A stretch of DNA of 64,000 bases from positions 7,812,001 to 7,876,000 of the forward strand of contig NZ_CP074102.1 of the NCBI RefSeq assembly GCF_018310535.1, in the 5' to 3' direction. The position numbers and the translations under genes were made by a program. This DNA comes from Streptomyces mirabilis. GTDB taxonomy: Bacteria > Actinomycetota > Actinomycetes > Streptomycetales > Streptomycetaceae. Below, in pieces: positions 8,123 through 17,035 of this stretch; positions within the stretch are counted from its first letter, which is position 1; every line of letters starts with the position of its first letter. The notes below the pieces were generated by a model. It was not told the DNA's origin, did not search any database, and saw nothing but the letters and a program-made list of their open reading frames with translations.

Positions 8123-9972
8123 GCGGTCTCCTCGATTTCTTCCAGTTCCTTCAGTACGCCGCTCAGGTCGGCCTCGTCCTCTTCCCGCACATGGCTGCGC
8201 GCGGCCCTGTCTTCTTCCCGCACACTGCTCCGCGCGGCCTCGTCATCGGTCTCCCGGGTCACCACGGCCCGGTACCGCGGCTCACCGCGTACCAGCTCGC
8301 GGTGTACGCCGACCGCCACGACCTCGCCCTCGTGCACCAGAACGACGCGGTCCGCGTGGTCCAGGAGCAGCGGCGAGGAGGTGAGGACGACCGTCGTGCG
8401 CCCGGTGCGCAGGGCGCGCACGCCATCGGCGATCCGGGCCTCGGTGTGCGAGTCGACGGCGGAGGTCGGCTCGTCGAGGACCAACACTTCGGGATCCGTG
8501 ATCAGCGACCGGGCCAGGGCCAGGCGCTGGCGTTGGCCGCCGGAAAGGGAGCGTCCGCGTTCGGTGATGCGGGCCTCCATCGGGTCCCCGGCGTCCAACG
8601 ACCCCTGGGTGAGCGCGTCCAGGACATCGCCGCACTGCGCGGCGGTCAGTGCGGCCTCGGCGCTGACGAGACCCGAGGAAGGCACGTCGAGCAGCTCGCG
8701 CAGCGAGCCGGACAGCAGCACCGGGTCCTTGTCCTGGACGAGGACGGCCGTACGGGCGGAGTCGAGCGGCAAGTCGTCGAGGGGTACGCCTCCCAGGAGC
8801 ACCGAGGTGCCCCCCTCCGTGGGGTGGCCACCCAGCCGCGCGGCGAGCACACCCGCCGCGTCCGGGTCGCCGCACACCACGGCGGTGAGCCGCCCGGCGG
8901 GCGCGAGCAGCCCGGTCGCGGGGTCGTACAGATCCCCGGACGGTACCTCGGCCGAGCGCGATCCGCCGCTGTCCATGGCCCGTTCCAGGGACAGCACCCG
9001 GGCGGCGCGCTTGGCGGACGGGCGGGAGAAGGAGTAGGCCATCGCGATCTCCTCGAAGTGTCGCAATGGGTAGGTGAGCAGCATGACCGCGCTGTACACG
9101 GTGACGAGTTCGCCGACCGTGATATGGCCGTCGCGGGCCAGGTGAACGCCGCGCCAGATGACGGCGATCATCAGTAGGCCGGGCAACAGCACCTGGATGG
9201 CCGAGATCAGCGACCACATCCGGGCGCTGCGCACGGCCGCGTGGCGGACCTCCTGGGAGGCGCGGCGGTAGCGGTCGAGGAACAGTTCCTCGCCGCCGAT
9301 GCCGCGCAGCACGCGCAGGCCCGCGACGGTGTCGGAGGCCAGCTCGGTGGCGCGGCCGGCCTTCTCTCGCTGGAAGTCCGCGCGCCGGGTGGCACGGGGC
9401 AGCAACGGCAGTACGGCGAGCGCCAGGACGGGCACACCCACCGCGACGAGTACGCCGAGCGCGGGCTGGTAGACGACCAGGCCGACACAGACCAGCACGA
9501 CGGTCAGGGCGGCCGCCGCGAACCGTGACAGGGCCTCCACGAACCAGCCGATCTTCTCGACGTCGCCGGTCGAGACAGCGACGACCTCGCCGGCCGCGAC
9601 ACGTCGCGTCAGGGCGGAGCCCAACTGGGCGGTCTTGTGGGCCAGCAGCTGCTGGACGCGCGCGGCGGCGGTGATCCAGTTGGTTACCGCAGCCCGGTGC
9701 AGCATGGTGTCGCCCAGCGCGATGCAGGCGCCGCACAGCACCAGCAGCCCACCGGTCAGGGCGAGTCGGGTGCCGGAGCGGTCGACGACGGCCTGGACGG
9801 CGAGGCCGACGCAGAACGGCAGCCCGGAGACGGCCACGAAGTGCAGCAACCCCCAGGCAAGGGCCTTGAACTGCCCTCCGAGCTGATTCCGGCCGAGCCA
9901 CCACAGGAATCGGGGACCCGAGCGCGCGTCCGGCACACCCGGGTCGGGATAGGGAAGGTCTTGAATCTGCAT
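8119..9972 (-). CDS. ABC exporter half-transporter, partner of the next gene
   Basis: 617 residues from ATG at 9972 (MQIQDLPYPDPG, the usual start in this family). The transmembrane domain covers about residues 45-330. In the ATPase domain the signature RSLSGGQRQRLALARSL and Walker B VLVLDEPTSAVD are perfect, but there is no recognisable Walker A lysine: the expected place reads AGRLTAVVCGDPDAAGVLAARLGG. The two half-transporters therefore complement each other: this one has the good signature and Walker B, the partner the good Walker A. A longer start at 10089 is possible but has a poor ribosome-binding site. Confidence 0.88.
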   Translation of the reverse strand: MQIQDLPYPDPGVPDARSGPRFLWWLGRNQLGGQFKALAWGLLHFVAVSGLPFCVGLAVQAVVDRSGTRLALTGGLLVLCGACIALGDTMLHRAAVTNWITAAARVQQLLAHKTAQLGSALTRRVAAGEVVAVSTGDVEKIGWFVEALSRFAAAALTVVLVCVGLVVYQPALGVLVAVGVPVLALAVLPLLPRATRRADFQREKAGRATELASDTVAGLRVLRGIGGEELFLDRYRRASQEVRHAAVRSARMWSLISAIQVLLPGLLMIAVIWRGVHLARDGHITVGELVTVYSAVMLLTYPLRHFEEIAMAYSFSRPSAKRAARVLSLERAMDSGGSRSAEVPSGDLYDPATGLLAPAGRLTAVVCGDPDAAGVLAARLGGHPTEGGTSVLLGGVPLDDLPLDSARTAVLVQDKDPVLLSGSLRELLDVPSSGLVSAEAALTAAQCGDVLDALTQGSLDAGDPMEARITERGRSLSGGQRQRLALARSLITDPEVLVLDEPTSAVDSHTEARIADGVRALRTGRTTVVLTSSPLLLDHADRVVLVHEGEVVAVGVHRELVRGEPRYRAVVTRETDDEAARSSVREEDRAARSHVREEDEADLSGVLKELEEIEETA

Positions 9973-10307
9973 GACGTCCCAGTGGCTCGTGTAAGGGGTG
10001 GGGTCAGGGAATGGGGCCGGGGCGAAGCCGTGGAGTTCCGGCGACCGACCGTGGGGGGTCGGCAGCAAACCGTGAAAGGTTCGCGTCATGGTGGGACCGG
10101 AGGCAAACGATTTTTCATCCCAGGACACGGATTCAGGACAGAGGGCCGGGATGCGAGTTCGTGAGACAGGAGTTCGGGGCAGGGGCGCCGAGACAAGGCT
10201 GGGACCACCTCCGGCCCATCGAAAGTGTGCCCGGAAAGACAACGCCTGATCGAGAAGTCGGGGGGGTAGGGGTTATTCGTCCGATACGTGATGCAACGAT
10301 GGGGCGC
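9973..10307. other. Divergent intergenic region, no gene recognised
   Basis: 335 bases between the ABC pair and the lipoprotein gene. Both flanking genes point away, so promoters in both directions are expected. I see a G-run (10260-10272) and an ATTCG-rich stretch near 10275, but no convincing gene, tRNA or operator palindrome. Confidence 0.5.
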
Positions 10308-11054
10308 ATGCGAAAAGACAGTGCGAGGCGTACGGGGTTCACCGCCGTGGCGTGCGGTGCCCTCGCTGTGCTCCTGTCGGCCTGCGGAGGCTCGGGAGGC
10401 GGGAGCGGCGCGGTGAAGGACCACGGCGGAGCCGGTGCCAAGGGCGAACAAGCCCCCGCACGCACCGTCGATCTGACCCGGATACCGGAGGTCGGCAACC
10501 GCCTGCAGGCCCGGATCCCGTCCGACTCCCACCAGGTGGTGGCGGTCTACGGCGAGGGCAGGGACTCCGCCGACTCCACGGTCGTGCTGTACGCGAAGTC
10601 CGGTTCCACCTGGGAGGTGCGGCGTACCTGGCACGCTCACAACGGGACGAAGGGCTGGACCACCGACCATCACGAGGGTGACAAGCGCAGCCCCGTCGGG
10701 GTGTTCTCGCTCACCGACGCGGGCGGAGTGCTCGACGACCCGGGCGCACTGCTCCCGTACGACCACTCGGCGGCTTATCAGGCTCCCCGCGATTGGGCCA
10801 GGTCGCACTGGCACGACTTCGACTACGTCGTCGCCATCAACTACAACCGCCGCGTGGGTACCCCGCCGGACAATCCGGACCGCCCCCTGGGTCAGACGAA
10901 GGGCGGCAGTATCTGGCTGCACATGGACCACGGCAGCGGTACGTCCGCGTGTGTCAGCGTGCCCAAGTCGGCCATGGAATATCTCCTGCGGACGCTCGAC
11001 CCGCATCAGCACCCTGTCATCGTGATGGGGGACAAGGCCGATCTGAAGGTGTAG
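10308..11054 (+). CDS. L,D-transpeptidase-like lipoprotein
   Basis: 248 residues. The N terminus is a lipoprotein signal (basic MRKDSARR, hydrophobic core, lipobox LSAC with the lipidated Cys at about residue 24), so the protein should be anchored outside the cell membrane. The body carries GDKRSPVGVFSLTDAGG and IWLHMDHGSGTSACVSVP, a YkuD-like pattern: His, then a Ser/Cys pair in SACVSVP corresponding to the catalytic Cys. Such enzymes crosslink or anchor to peptidoglycan. ATG at 10308 is preceded by GGGG; ATG at 10299 (MGRMRK) is an alternative start. Function inferred from the motif only. Confidence 0.8.
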   Translation: MRKDSARRTGFTAVACGALAVLLSACGGSGGGSGAVKDHGGAGAKGEQAPARTVDLTRIPEVGNRLQARIPSDSHQVVAVYGEGRDSADSTVVLYAKSGSTWEVRRTWHAHNGTKGWTTDHHEGDKRSPVGVFSLTDAGGVLDDPGALLPYDHSAAYQAPRDWARSHWHDFDYVVAINYNRRVGTPPDNPDRPLGQTKGGSIWLHMDHGSGTSACVSVPKSAMEYLLRTLDPHQHPVIVMGDKADLKV

Positions 11055-11141
11055 CGGCCGTGGCCGACCGGGCTGCCCCACGTGGTGCGGTCACCGAGTG
11101 CCCATTGCGGGGCGGGCCGACTCCCCCGTAGAACACCGCAC

Positions 11142-12863
11142 ATGAGAAGACGGATCGTCATGTCCATGCTCGCCGGAGTGATCCTCTCGGCGAGCACCTT
11201 CCTGGGAGTGGGCCCGGCCTCGGCGGCACCACCGGCGGACGCTGCCCGGCCCGTCGGCACCCCCGCCCGGTCGGCGGATCAGACCGCCGACGCGCCCCAC
11301 GACGCGCCCACCGGGAATGCCGCCGATAAGCCCACCGGGACTGCCCCCGAGACGCCCGCCGAGTTCGGCACCGACTGGCACGACCCCCTGACCGCCGCCC
11401 CGCCGGTGGCGAGACCCGCCACCAAGTCCTGTGCGGTGACGGTCGCCGAGGCGCAGTTCCGTGACTTCACGCCGTACCGGGGCACGTACACACCGCCGAG
11501 CGGCTGCGGTGACCGCTGGAGCAAGGTCGTCCTGCGGCTCGACGGCAAGGTCAAGGGACGCCAGTTCGACCGGCTCGGCTATCTCCACATCGGCGGCGTG
11601 GAGATCCTCCGCACCTCCACCCCGGAGCCCTCGCCCGACGGCATCCAGTGGTCCGTCGAGAAGGACGTGACCAGGTACAGCGACACGTTCCGGCGCGGCG
11701 GCGACGTCGAGATGCTCATCTGGAACGTCGTCGACGACACGTACACCGGGGTCCTCGACGTGAAGGTGACCCTGACCTTCTACGCGGAGGGCGGCGCGGT
11801 GAAGTCCGCCGCGACCCCCGACCGTGTCCTCACCCTCCAGGACGGCACCCTCACCACCCCGCGCAACAGCGAGCGCATCGTCGCCGAGGTGTACGCGACC
11901 GGCTCAGGCGGCGGCTGCGAGGAGTACTGGTACCTGACCGTGCCCGACCCCGCTCCGTACTCCTGCAAGGCGGACAAGGGCCCCTACCGCGAGGTGCAGA
12001 TCAAGGTGGACGGCCAACTCGCCGGCATCGCCGAGCCGTTCCCGACCGTGTGGACCGGCGGCTGGTCCAACCCCTTCCTCTGGTACGTGATCCCGGGCCC
12101 GCGCGCCTTCGACATCAAGCCGATCGAATACGACCTCACGCCCTATGCCGGTCTCCTCAACGACGGTCGTCCGCACCGGATCGACGTCTCCGTCGTGGGC
12201 GTCCCCGTGGGCCAGACCGGCTGGAGCGCCCCGGTCGACGTCCTCGTCTGGCAGGACGCGAAGCGCGCGCACGTGACCGGCGCGCTCACCGAGGTCAGGG
12301 CGGGCGACCTCACCAACTCCTCGACGTACACGCCCGGTTCGGAAGAGCGGCTCGACACCGTGGGCGGACACCGGCTGACGACCGCCGGATACGTCGACAC
12401 CTCGCACGGCCGGGTGTGGACCACCGTGCGCCGCACGCTCGCCAACACCTCCGCGCACCGCTGGACCGACGGGGAGAACACGGATGCGCTCAAGGCCACC
12501 TGGACCGACGACGAGACGGTCACCGTCGACGGGCGGGGACCGGTCGGCGTGACGCGCACCCACCGCACGTACACCATGGACGGCACCACGACGCTCGCCG
12601 CGGACGACCGGTTGCGGACCGTGCTGACGCTCGGCGACCGGGCCGCGGTCGACGAGACGCGCGGCGACCGGCGCACCACGTGGTCCCGGCTCGACGACAC
12701 GTACGCGGGAGACGCGACGTATACCGCGAACGTGCCCCGCGACCAACGGCATGCGGTCGGAACGACGAGTGAGCGCTACCGGCTGTACGGCTCGGACGGC
12801 TGCTACGACCGCGTTCTGGTCACCGTGCAGGGAGTGCTGACGCGGGACCGCAGCGACTGCTGA
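11142..12863 (+). CDS. Secreted PNGase A-like peptide N-glycoamidase
   Basis: 573 residues with a Sec signal peptide (MRRRIVMSMLAGVILSAS, cleavage near ASA-APP at about residue 29) and an Ala/Pro/Thr-rich linker to about residue 75. The remainder matches the peptide-N4-(N-acetyl-beta-glucosaminyl)asparagine amidase A family: PYRGTYTPPSGCGDRWSKV, GGVEILRTSTPEP, WSVEKDVTRYSDTF and later NPFLWYVIPGP. Plant homologues remove N-glycans from glycopeptides. A soil streptomycete may use this on plant or fungal glycoproteins (inference). No cell-wall sorting signal. Confidence 0.82.
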   Translation: MRRRIVMSMLAGVILSASTFLGVGPASAAPPADAARPVGTPARSADQTADAPHDAPTGNAADKPTGTAPETPAEFGTDWHDPLTAAPPVARPATKSCAVTVAEAQFRDFTPYRGTYTPPSGCGDRWSKVVLRLDGKVKGRQFDRLGYLHIGGVEILRTSTPEPSPDGIQWSVEKDVTRYSDTFRRGGDVEMLIWNVVDDTYTGVLDVKVTLTFYAEGGAVKSAATPDRVLTLQDGTLTTPRNSERIVAEVYATGSGGGCEEYWYLTVPDPAPYSCKADKGPYREVQIKVDGQLAGIAEPFPTVWTGGWSNPFLWYVIPGPRAFDIKPIEYDLTPYAGLLNDGRPHRIDVSVVGVPVGQTGWSAPVDVLVWQDAKRAHVTGALTEVRAGDLTNSSTYTPGSEERLDTVGGHRLTTAGYVDTSHGRVWTTVRRTLANTSAHRWTDGENTDALKATWTDDETVTVDGRGPVGVTRTHRTYTMDGTTTLAADDRLRTVLTLGDRAAVDETRGDRRTTWSRLDDTYAGDATYTANVPRDQRHAVGTTSERYRLYGSDGCYDRVLVTVQGVLTRDRSDC

Positions 12864-13015
12864 GCCTGCTGGGGCCCCGGGTGGGGAACGACACGTCTGT
12901 TCCAGGATTTACGTGGACGTGACACAGAGGTATCCGGCGGCACCGGCAACTCCTCAATAGTGATCGCTGCGGAAGGAAGTTTCCGCATACCAGAAGTCCC
13001 CTCGGAGGAGTGCCC

Positions 13016-14482
13016 GTGCCGCCGTCTGTACCGTCCCCGCGACGCGTCGCACGCATACTGCGTACCTCACTGTTCGCGCAGGTCGCCTGCGCGCTCGTAC
13101 TCGGAATCGTCGTCGGAAGGCTGTGGCCGGACACGGCCACGACCTTCCAGCCGCTCGGCGACGGTTTCGTGCGCCTCATCAAGGCGGTCATCTCACCGCT
13201 CGTGTTCTGTGTGGTGGTCGTCGGCATCACCAAGGCCGGTGACCTGAAGGCCTTCGGCCGGATCGGGCTCAAGGCCCTGATCTGGTTCGAGGTCGCGTCC
13301 ACCGCCGCGCTGCTCCTCGGGCTGATCGCGGCGAACGTCGTCGGCCCGGGCTCGGGCATGCACGCCGACCCCTCGAAGCTCGACGCCTCCGCCGTCGACG
13401 GCAAGACCGGTGGCGGCTCGCTCCCGTCGACCGGCGAATTCATCCTGAACGCGCTGCCGCAGAGCGCGGTCGGGGCCTTCGCCGAGAACTCCCTGCTCCA
13501 AGTCCTCGTCCTCGCCTGCCTGGTGGGCGCGGCGCTGCTCCACCTCGGCAACTCCAAGGTGCCCAAGGTGCTTCCCGCCATCGAGCAGGTCCAGGACGTC
13601 GTCTTCGCGATCGTCGGCTTCATCATGAAGCTGGCCCCGCTCGCGGTGTTCGGCGCCATGGTCCACCTCGTGGGGGAGTACGGGCTCGGCGTCATCAAGA
13701 CGTACGGCAAGCTGATCGTCCTGTGTTACGCGGTCGCGCTGGTGTTCCTCGCGCTGCTAGCCGTCGCTCTGAAGGCGGTCACCGGGCTCAGCCTGTGGAA
13801 GTTCGTCCGTTACACCCGCGAGGAGATGCTGCTCGCGCTCGGTACCGCCTCCAGTGAGACGGTCATGCCCCGCATGATGCAGAAGCTGCGCCAGGCGGGC
13901 TGCCGCGACGACGCCGTGGGCCTGGTCCTGCCCACCGGCTACTCCTTCAACCTCGACGGCGCCTCGATCTACCTGTCCATCGGTACGTTGTTCATCGCGC
14001 AGGCGGTGGGGGTGGATCTGAGTCTGGGCCAGCAGATCACCGTCGTTCTGGTCCTCATGCTGACCAGCAAGGGCATGGCGGGTGTGCCGGGTTCGGCCTT
14101 CCTCGCCCTCTCCGCGACGGCCTCCTCGCTCGGTGTCATCCCCGCCGGAGCGGTCGCCCTTCTCCTGGGCGTGGACCGCATCATGGACTCGATGCGCGTC
14201 GCGACGAACCTGCTCGGCAACTGCGTCGCCGTCTTCGCGGTGTCCCGCTGGGAGGGCGCGCTCGACACGGAACGGGCGAAGAAGATGCTGGACGGCGAGA
14301 TCGCGTTCGTGGAGGAGGACGACGTGCCGCGGACGCAGAAGTCGCCGATGGAAGAAGCGGGGTCCGAATCGACCAGGGCGGACATCCCCGCCCAGTCGAC
14401 CAGGGCGGACATCCCCGCCCAGTCGGCCAAGGCGGAAGTCCCCGCCCAGTCGGCCAAGGAACCTGCCCCCGAGATCGGTTGA
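13016..14482 (+). CDS. dctA: Cation:dicarboxylate symporter (DctA type)
   Basis: 488 residues, about eight membrane segments. DctA/GltP landmarks include RLIKAVISPLVFCVVVVGI, the substrate-binding loop TASSETVMPRMM (SSET motif), PTGYSFNLDGASIYLS and GMAGVPGSAF. The family imports C4-dicarboxylates with protons or sodium. GTG at 13016 was chosen because GGAGG lies seven bases upstream; GTG at 13010 is too close to that site. The cytoplasmic tail ends in a nine-residue tandem repeat (QSTRADIPA, twice, then QSAKAEVPA and a partial copy) that is not part of the family. Confidence 0.93.
   Translation: MPPSVPSPRRVARILRTSLFAQVACALVLGIVVGRLWPDTATTFQPLGDGFVRLIKAVISPLVFCVVVVGITKAGDLKAFGRIGLKALIWFEVASTAALLLGLIAANVVGPGSGMHADPSKLDASAVDGKTGGGSLPSTGEFILNALPQSAVGAFAENSLLQVLVLACLVGAALLHLGNSKVPKVLPAIEQVQDVVFAIVGFIMKLAPLAVFGAMVHLVGEYGLGVIKTYGKLIVLCYAVALVFLALLAVALKAVTGLSLWKFVRYTREEMLLALGTASSETVMPRMMQKLRQAGCRDDAVGLVLPTGYSFNLDGASIYLSIGTLFIAQAVGVDLSLGQQITVVLVLMLTSKGMAGVPGSAFLALSATASSLGVIPAGAVALLLGVDRIMDSMRVATNLLGNCVAVFAVSRWEGALDTERAKKMLDGEIAFVEEDDVPRTQKSPMEEAGSESTRADIPAQSTRADIPAQSAKAEVPAQSAKEPAPEIG
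14369..14460 (+). repeat. 27-bp tandem repeat inside the symporter gene
   Basis: Two identical 27-bp units (14369-14395, 14396-14422), a third at about 85 per cent identity (14423-14449) and the beginning of a fourth. They encode the nine-residue repeat of the symporter tail and keep frame. Confidence 0.9.
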
Positions 14483-14484
14483 CC

Positions 14485-14499
14485 GACCCGGGACGGGTC
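14485..14499. terminator. Possible terminator hairpin after the symporter
   Basis: GACCCG-GGA-CGGGTC, a six-base-pair stem with a tight loop immediately after the stop codon at 14480-14482. No T tract, as is usual in this genus. Weak. Confidence 0.35.
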
Positions 14500-14621
14500 A
14501 CCGCCTCGGATCCCCGGAACGGGTCGCGCGCACCCACTCCAGTCGTACGGAGCGGGTGCCCCGGCCCGTCGCTTTGTCCGCCGCTCGTACGCTGCGCCAC
14601 GAGCGCGCCAATGACAACCCC

Positions 14622-15077
14622 TCAGCAGCGCTGCTCAAGCCTGGGCATGCCGTCCACCAGCGTGTCCAGCAGCCCCCCGAGTATTTCGCGCTGCTCGTCC
14701 GTCAACGGCGCCAGGATCTCCTCCGCGGCCGACCGGCGTGCGCCGCGCAGCTCCCGCAGTGCCTCGCGCCCCTCGTCCGTGACCTCGATCCGGATCACCC
14801 GCCGATTGGTGGGATCGGGGACCCGGCGCACCTTCCCGCTCGCCTCCAGGCCGTCGACCAGCGTGGTCACGGCCCTGGGCACCACCTCCAGGCGCTCGGC
14901 GAGATCGGCCATGCGCGGGGGTGAGCTGTAGTGCGCGAGCGTGCGCAGCAGCCGGGACTGGGCCGGGGTGATGCCCAGCTCGCGCTGCTCCAGGTGCCGC
15001 TTCTGGATGCGGTGCACACGTCGGGTCAGCCGCAGCAACTGCTCGGCGAGCAGGCCGTCGGCATCGGGGGTGGTCAT
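14622..15077 (-). CDS. MarR family transcriptional regulator
   Basis: 151 residues with the MarR winged helix: LGITPAQSRLLRTLAHYSSPPRMADLAERLEVVP, then the recognition helix and wing RAVTTLVDGLEASGKVRRVPDPTNRRVIRIEVTDEG. It is divergent from an ABC exporter gene 115 bases away, the classic arrangement for a MarR protein that represses itself and an exporter until a ligand releases it. A perfect inverted repeat (15102-15126) in the gap is the likely operator. Confidence 0.93.
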   Translation of the reverse strand: MTTPDADGLLAEQLLRLTRRVHRIQKRHLEQRELGITPAQSRLLRTLAHYSSPPRMADLAERLEVVPRAVTTLVDGLEASGKVRRVPDPTNRRVIRIEVTDEGREALRELRGARRSAAEEILAPLTDEQREILGGLLDTLVDGMPRLEQRC

Positions 15078-15101
15078 GCGGGAACAATATCAGGATGCGG
15101 T

Positions 15102-15126
15102 TCATTGTGAGTATAGGTAACAATGA
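15102..15126. promoter_or_regulatory. Inverted-repeat operator and promoter between marR and the ABC exporter
   Basis: TCATTGT-N11-ACAATGA, perfect 7-bp arms. On the plus strand TTGTGA (15105-15110) and TAGGCT (15129-15134) are spaced 18 bases, making a plausible promoter for the exporter with the palindrome covering the -35 and the spacer. Binding here would block the promoter directly. Confidence 0.7.
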
Positions 15127-15192
15127 GCTAGGCTCCGCCAGTCATCGTTTGCCTGCCCTGCGTAGCCGTCGTCTCACCTCCCGTAGGAGCCC

Positions 15193-16992
15193 ATGCGTCC
15201 CGACCGATCCACCTGGACCCCGTCACCCGCCGAGGGCGAACAGCCACGGCAGGTGCGCCGCATCCTGAAGCTGTTCCGGCCCTACCGCGGCCGCCTCGCG
15301 ATCGTCGGCCTGCTGGTCGGCGCCTCGTCCCTGGTCACCGTCGCGACCCCCTTCCTGCTGAAGGAGACCCTGGATGTCGCGATCCCCCAGGGCCGCACCG
15401 GTCTGCTGAGCCTGCTCGCGCTCGGCATGATCCTCAGCGCGGTCGTCACCAGCATCTTCGGCGTCCTGCAGACCCTGATCTCCACGACCGTCGGCCAGCG
15501 CGTCATGCACGACCTGCGCACCGCCGTGTACGGCCGGCTGCAGCGCATGTCGCTGGCCTTCTTCACGCGGACCCGCACCGGCGAGGTCCAGTCCCGCATC
15601 GCCAACGACATCGGCGGCATGCAGGCGACCGTGACCTCCACCGCCACCTCGCTGGTCTCCAACCTCACCAGCGTGGTCGCCACGATCGTCGCGATGGTCG
15701 CCCTGGACTGGCGGCTCACCGTGGTCTCGCTGCTCCTGCTGCCGGTCTTCGTGTGGATCAGCCGGCGCGTCGGCAACGAACGCAAGAAGATAGCGACCCA
15801 GCGTCAGAAGCAGATGGCCGCGATGGCCGCCACCGTGACCGAGTCGCTCTCCGTCAGCGGCATCCTGCTCGGCCGCACCATGGGCCGAGGCGATTCGCTC
15901 ACCAAGGCGTTCGAGGCCGAGTCCGACAGCCTGGTCGACCTCGAGGTGAAGTCGAACATGGCGGGCCGCTGGCGCATGTCCGTCATCGGCATCGTCATGG
16001 CCGCCATGCCGGCCGTCATCTACTGGGCCGCGGGCATGGCCCTCCAGTTCGGCGGCCCGTCCGTGTCGATCGGCACGCTCGTCGCCTTCGTCTCGCTCCA
16101 GCAGGGTCTGTTTCGGCCCACGGTCAGCCTGCTGTCCACCGGCGTCCAGATCCAGACCTCGCTCGCGCTCTTCCAGCGCATCTTCGAGTACCTCGACCTG
16201 CCCATCGACATCACCGAGCCGGAGCACCCGGTCCACCTCGACCAGGTCAAGGGTGAGATCCGCTTCGAGGACGTCGAGTTCCGCTACGACGACAAGAGCG
16301 GCCCGATCCTGGAGGGCATCGACATCACCGTCCCCGCGGGCGGCAGTCTCGCCGTCGTCGGCCCGACCGGCTCCGGCAAGTCCACGCTCAGCTATCTGGT
16401 GCCACGGCTGTACGACGTCACGGGAGGCCGCGTCACGCTGGACGGCGTCGACGTACGGGACCTCGACTTCGACACACTCGCCCGCGGGATCGGCGTCGTC
16501 TCCCAGGAGACGTACCTCTTCCACGCCTCGGTCGCGGACAACCTGCGCTTCGCCAGGCCCGACGCCACCGACGAGGAGCTGCAGGCGGCGGCCAGGGCGG
16601 CCCAGATCCACGACCACATCGCGTCACTGCCCGACGGGTACGACACGGTCGTGGGTGAGCGCGGCCACCGGTTCTCCGGCGGCGAGAAGCAGCGCCTCGC
16701 CATCGCCCGCACGATCCTGCGGGACCCGCCGGTCCTCATCCTCGACGAGGCGACCAGCGCCCTGGACACCCGCACGGAGTACGCCGTGCAGGAGGCCATC
16801 GACGCCCTGTCGGCCAACCGGACCACGCTCACCATCGCGCACCGGCTCTCCACCATCCGTGGCGCCGACCAGATCGTCGTCCTCGACTCCGGCCGCGCGG
16901 TCGAACGCGGCACGCACGAGGAGCTGTTGGAGCGGGAGGGGCGCTATGCGGCGCTCGTCCACCGGGACGCCCAACTGGAGTCGACAAGATGA
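15193..16992 (+). CDS. ABC exporter, membrane-ATPase fusion (multidrug type)
   Basis: 599 residues. Six membrane helices in residues 35-310, then a complete ATPase: Walker A GPTGSGKST, Q-loop VVSQETYLF, signature FSGGEKQRLAIARTI, Walker B VLILDEATSALD and H-loop IAHRLSTI. It should work as a homodimer at the membrane. Start at ATG 15193 just after TAGGAG. Control by the divergent MarR gene suggests export of a toxic small molecule, but the substrate cannot be read from sequence. Confidence 0.92.
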   Translation: MRPDRSTWTPSPAEGEQPRQVRRILKLFRPYRGRLAIVGLLVGASSLVTVATPFLLKETLDVAIPQGRTGLLSLLALGMILSAVVTSIFGVLQTLISTTVGQRVMHDLRTAVYGRLQRMSLAFFTRTRTGEVQSRIANDIGGMQATVTSTATSLVSNLTSVVATIVAMVALDWRLTVVSLLLLPVFVWISRRVGNERKKIATQRQKQMAAMAATVTESLSVSGILLGRTMGRGDSLTKAFEAESDSLVDLEVKSNMAGRWRMSVIGIVMAAMPAVIYWAAGMALQFGGPSVSIGTLVAFVSLQQGLFRPTVSLLSTGVQIQTSLALFQRIFEYLDLPIDITEPEHPVHLDQVKGEIRFEDVEFRYDDKSGPILEGIDITVPAGGSLAVVGPTGSGKSTLSYLVPRLYDVTGGRVTLDGVDVRDLDFDTLARGIGVVSQETYLFHASVADNLRFARPDATDEELQAAARAAQIHDHIASLPDGYDTVVGERGHRFSGGEKQRLAIARTILRDPPVLILDEATSALDTRTEYAVQEAIDALSANRTTLTIAHRLSTIRGADQIVVLDSGRAVERGTHEELLEREGRYAALVHRDAQLESTR

Positions 16993-17035
16993 CGATATGC
17001 CGGGTTTATGGGCTTTAGCGGGTTACCGTGCCCGC

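Noticed and set aside
1442..9037. Very long open frame (about 2,500 codons) on the plus strand
   Set aside because: It lies antisense to the thioesterase, helicase, L31, DUF5709 and ABC genes; its translation is Arg/Leu/Val-rich without any domain, an effect of high GC at third positions.
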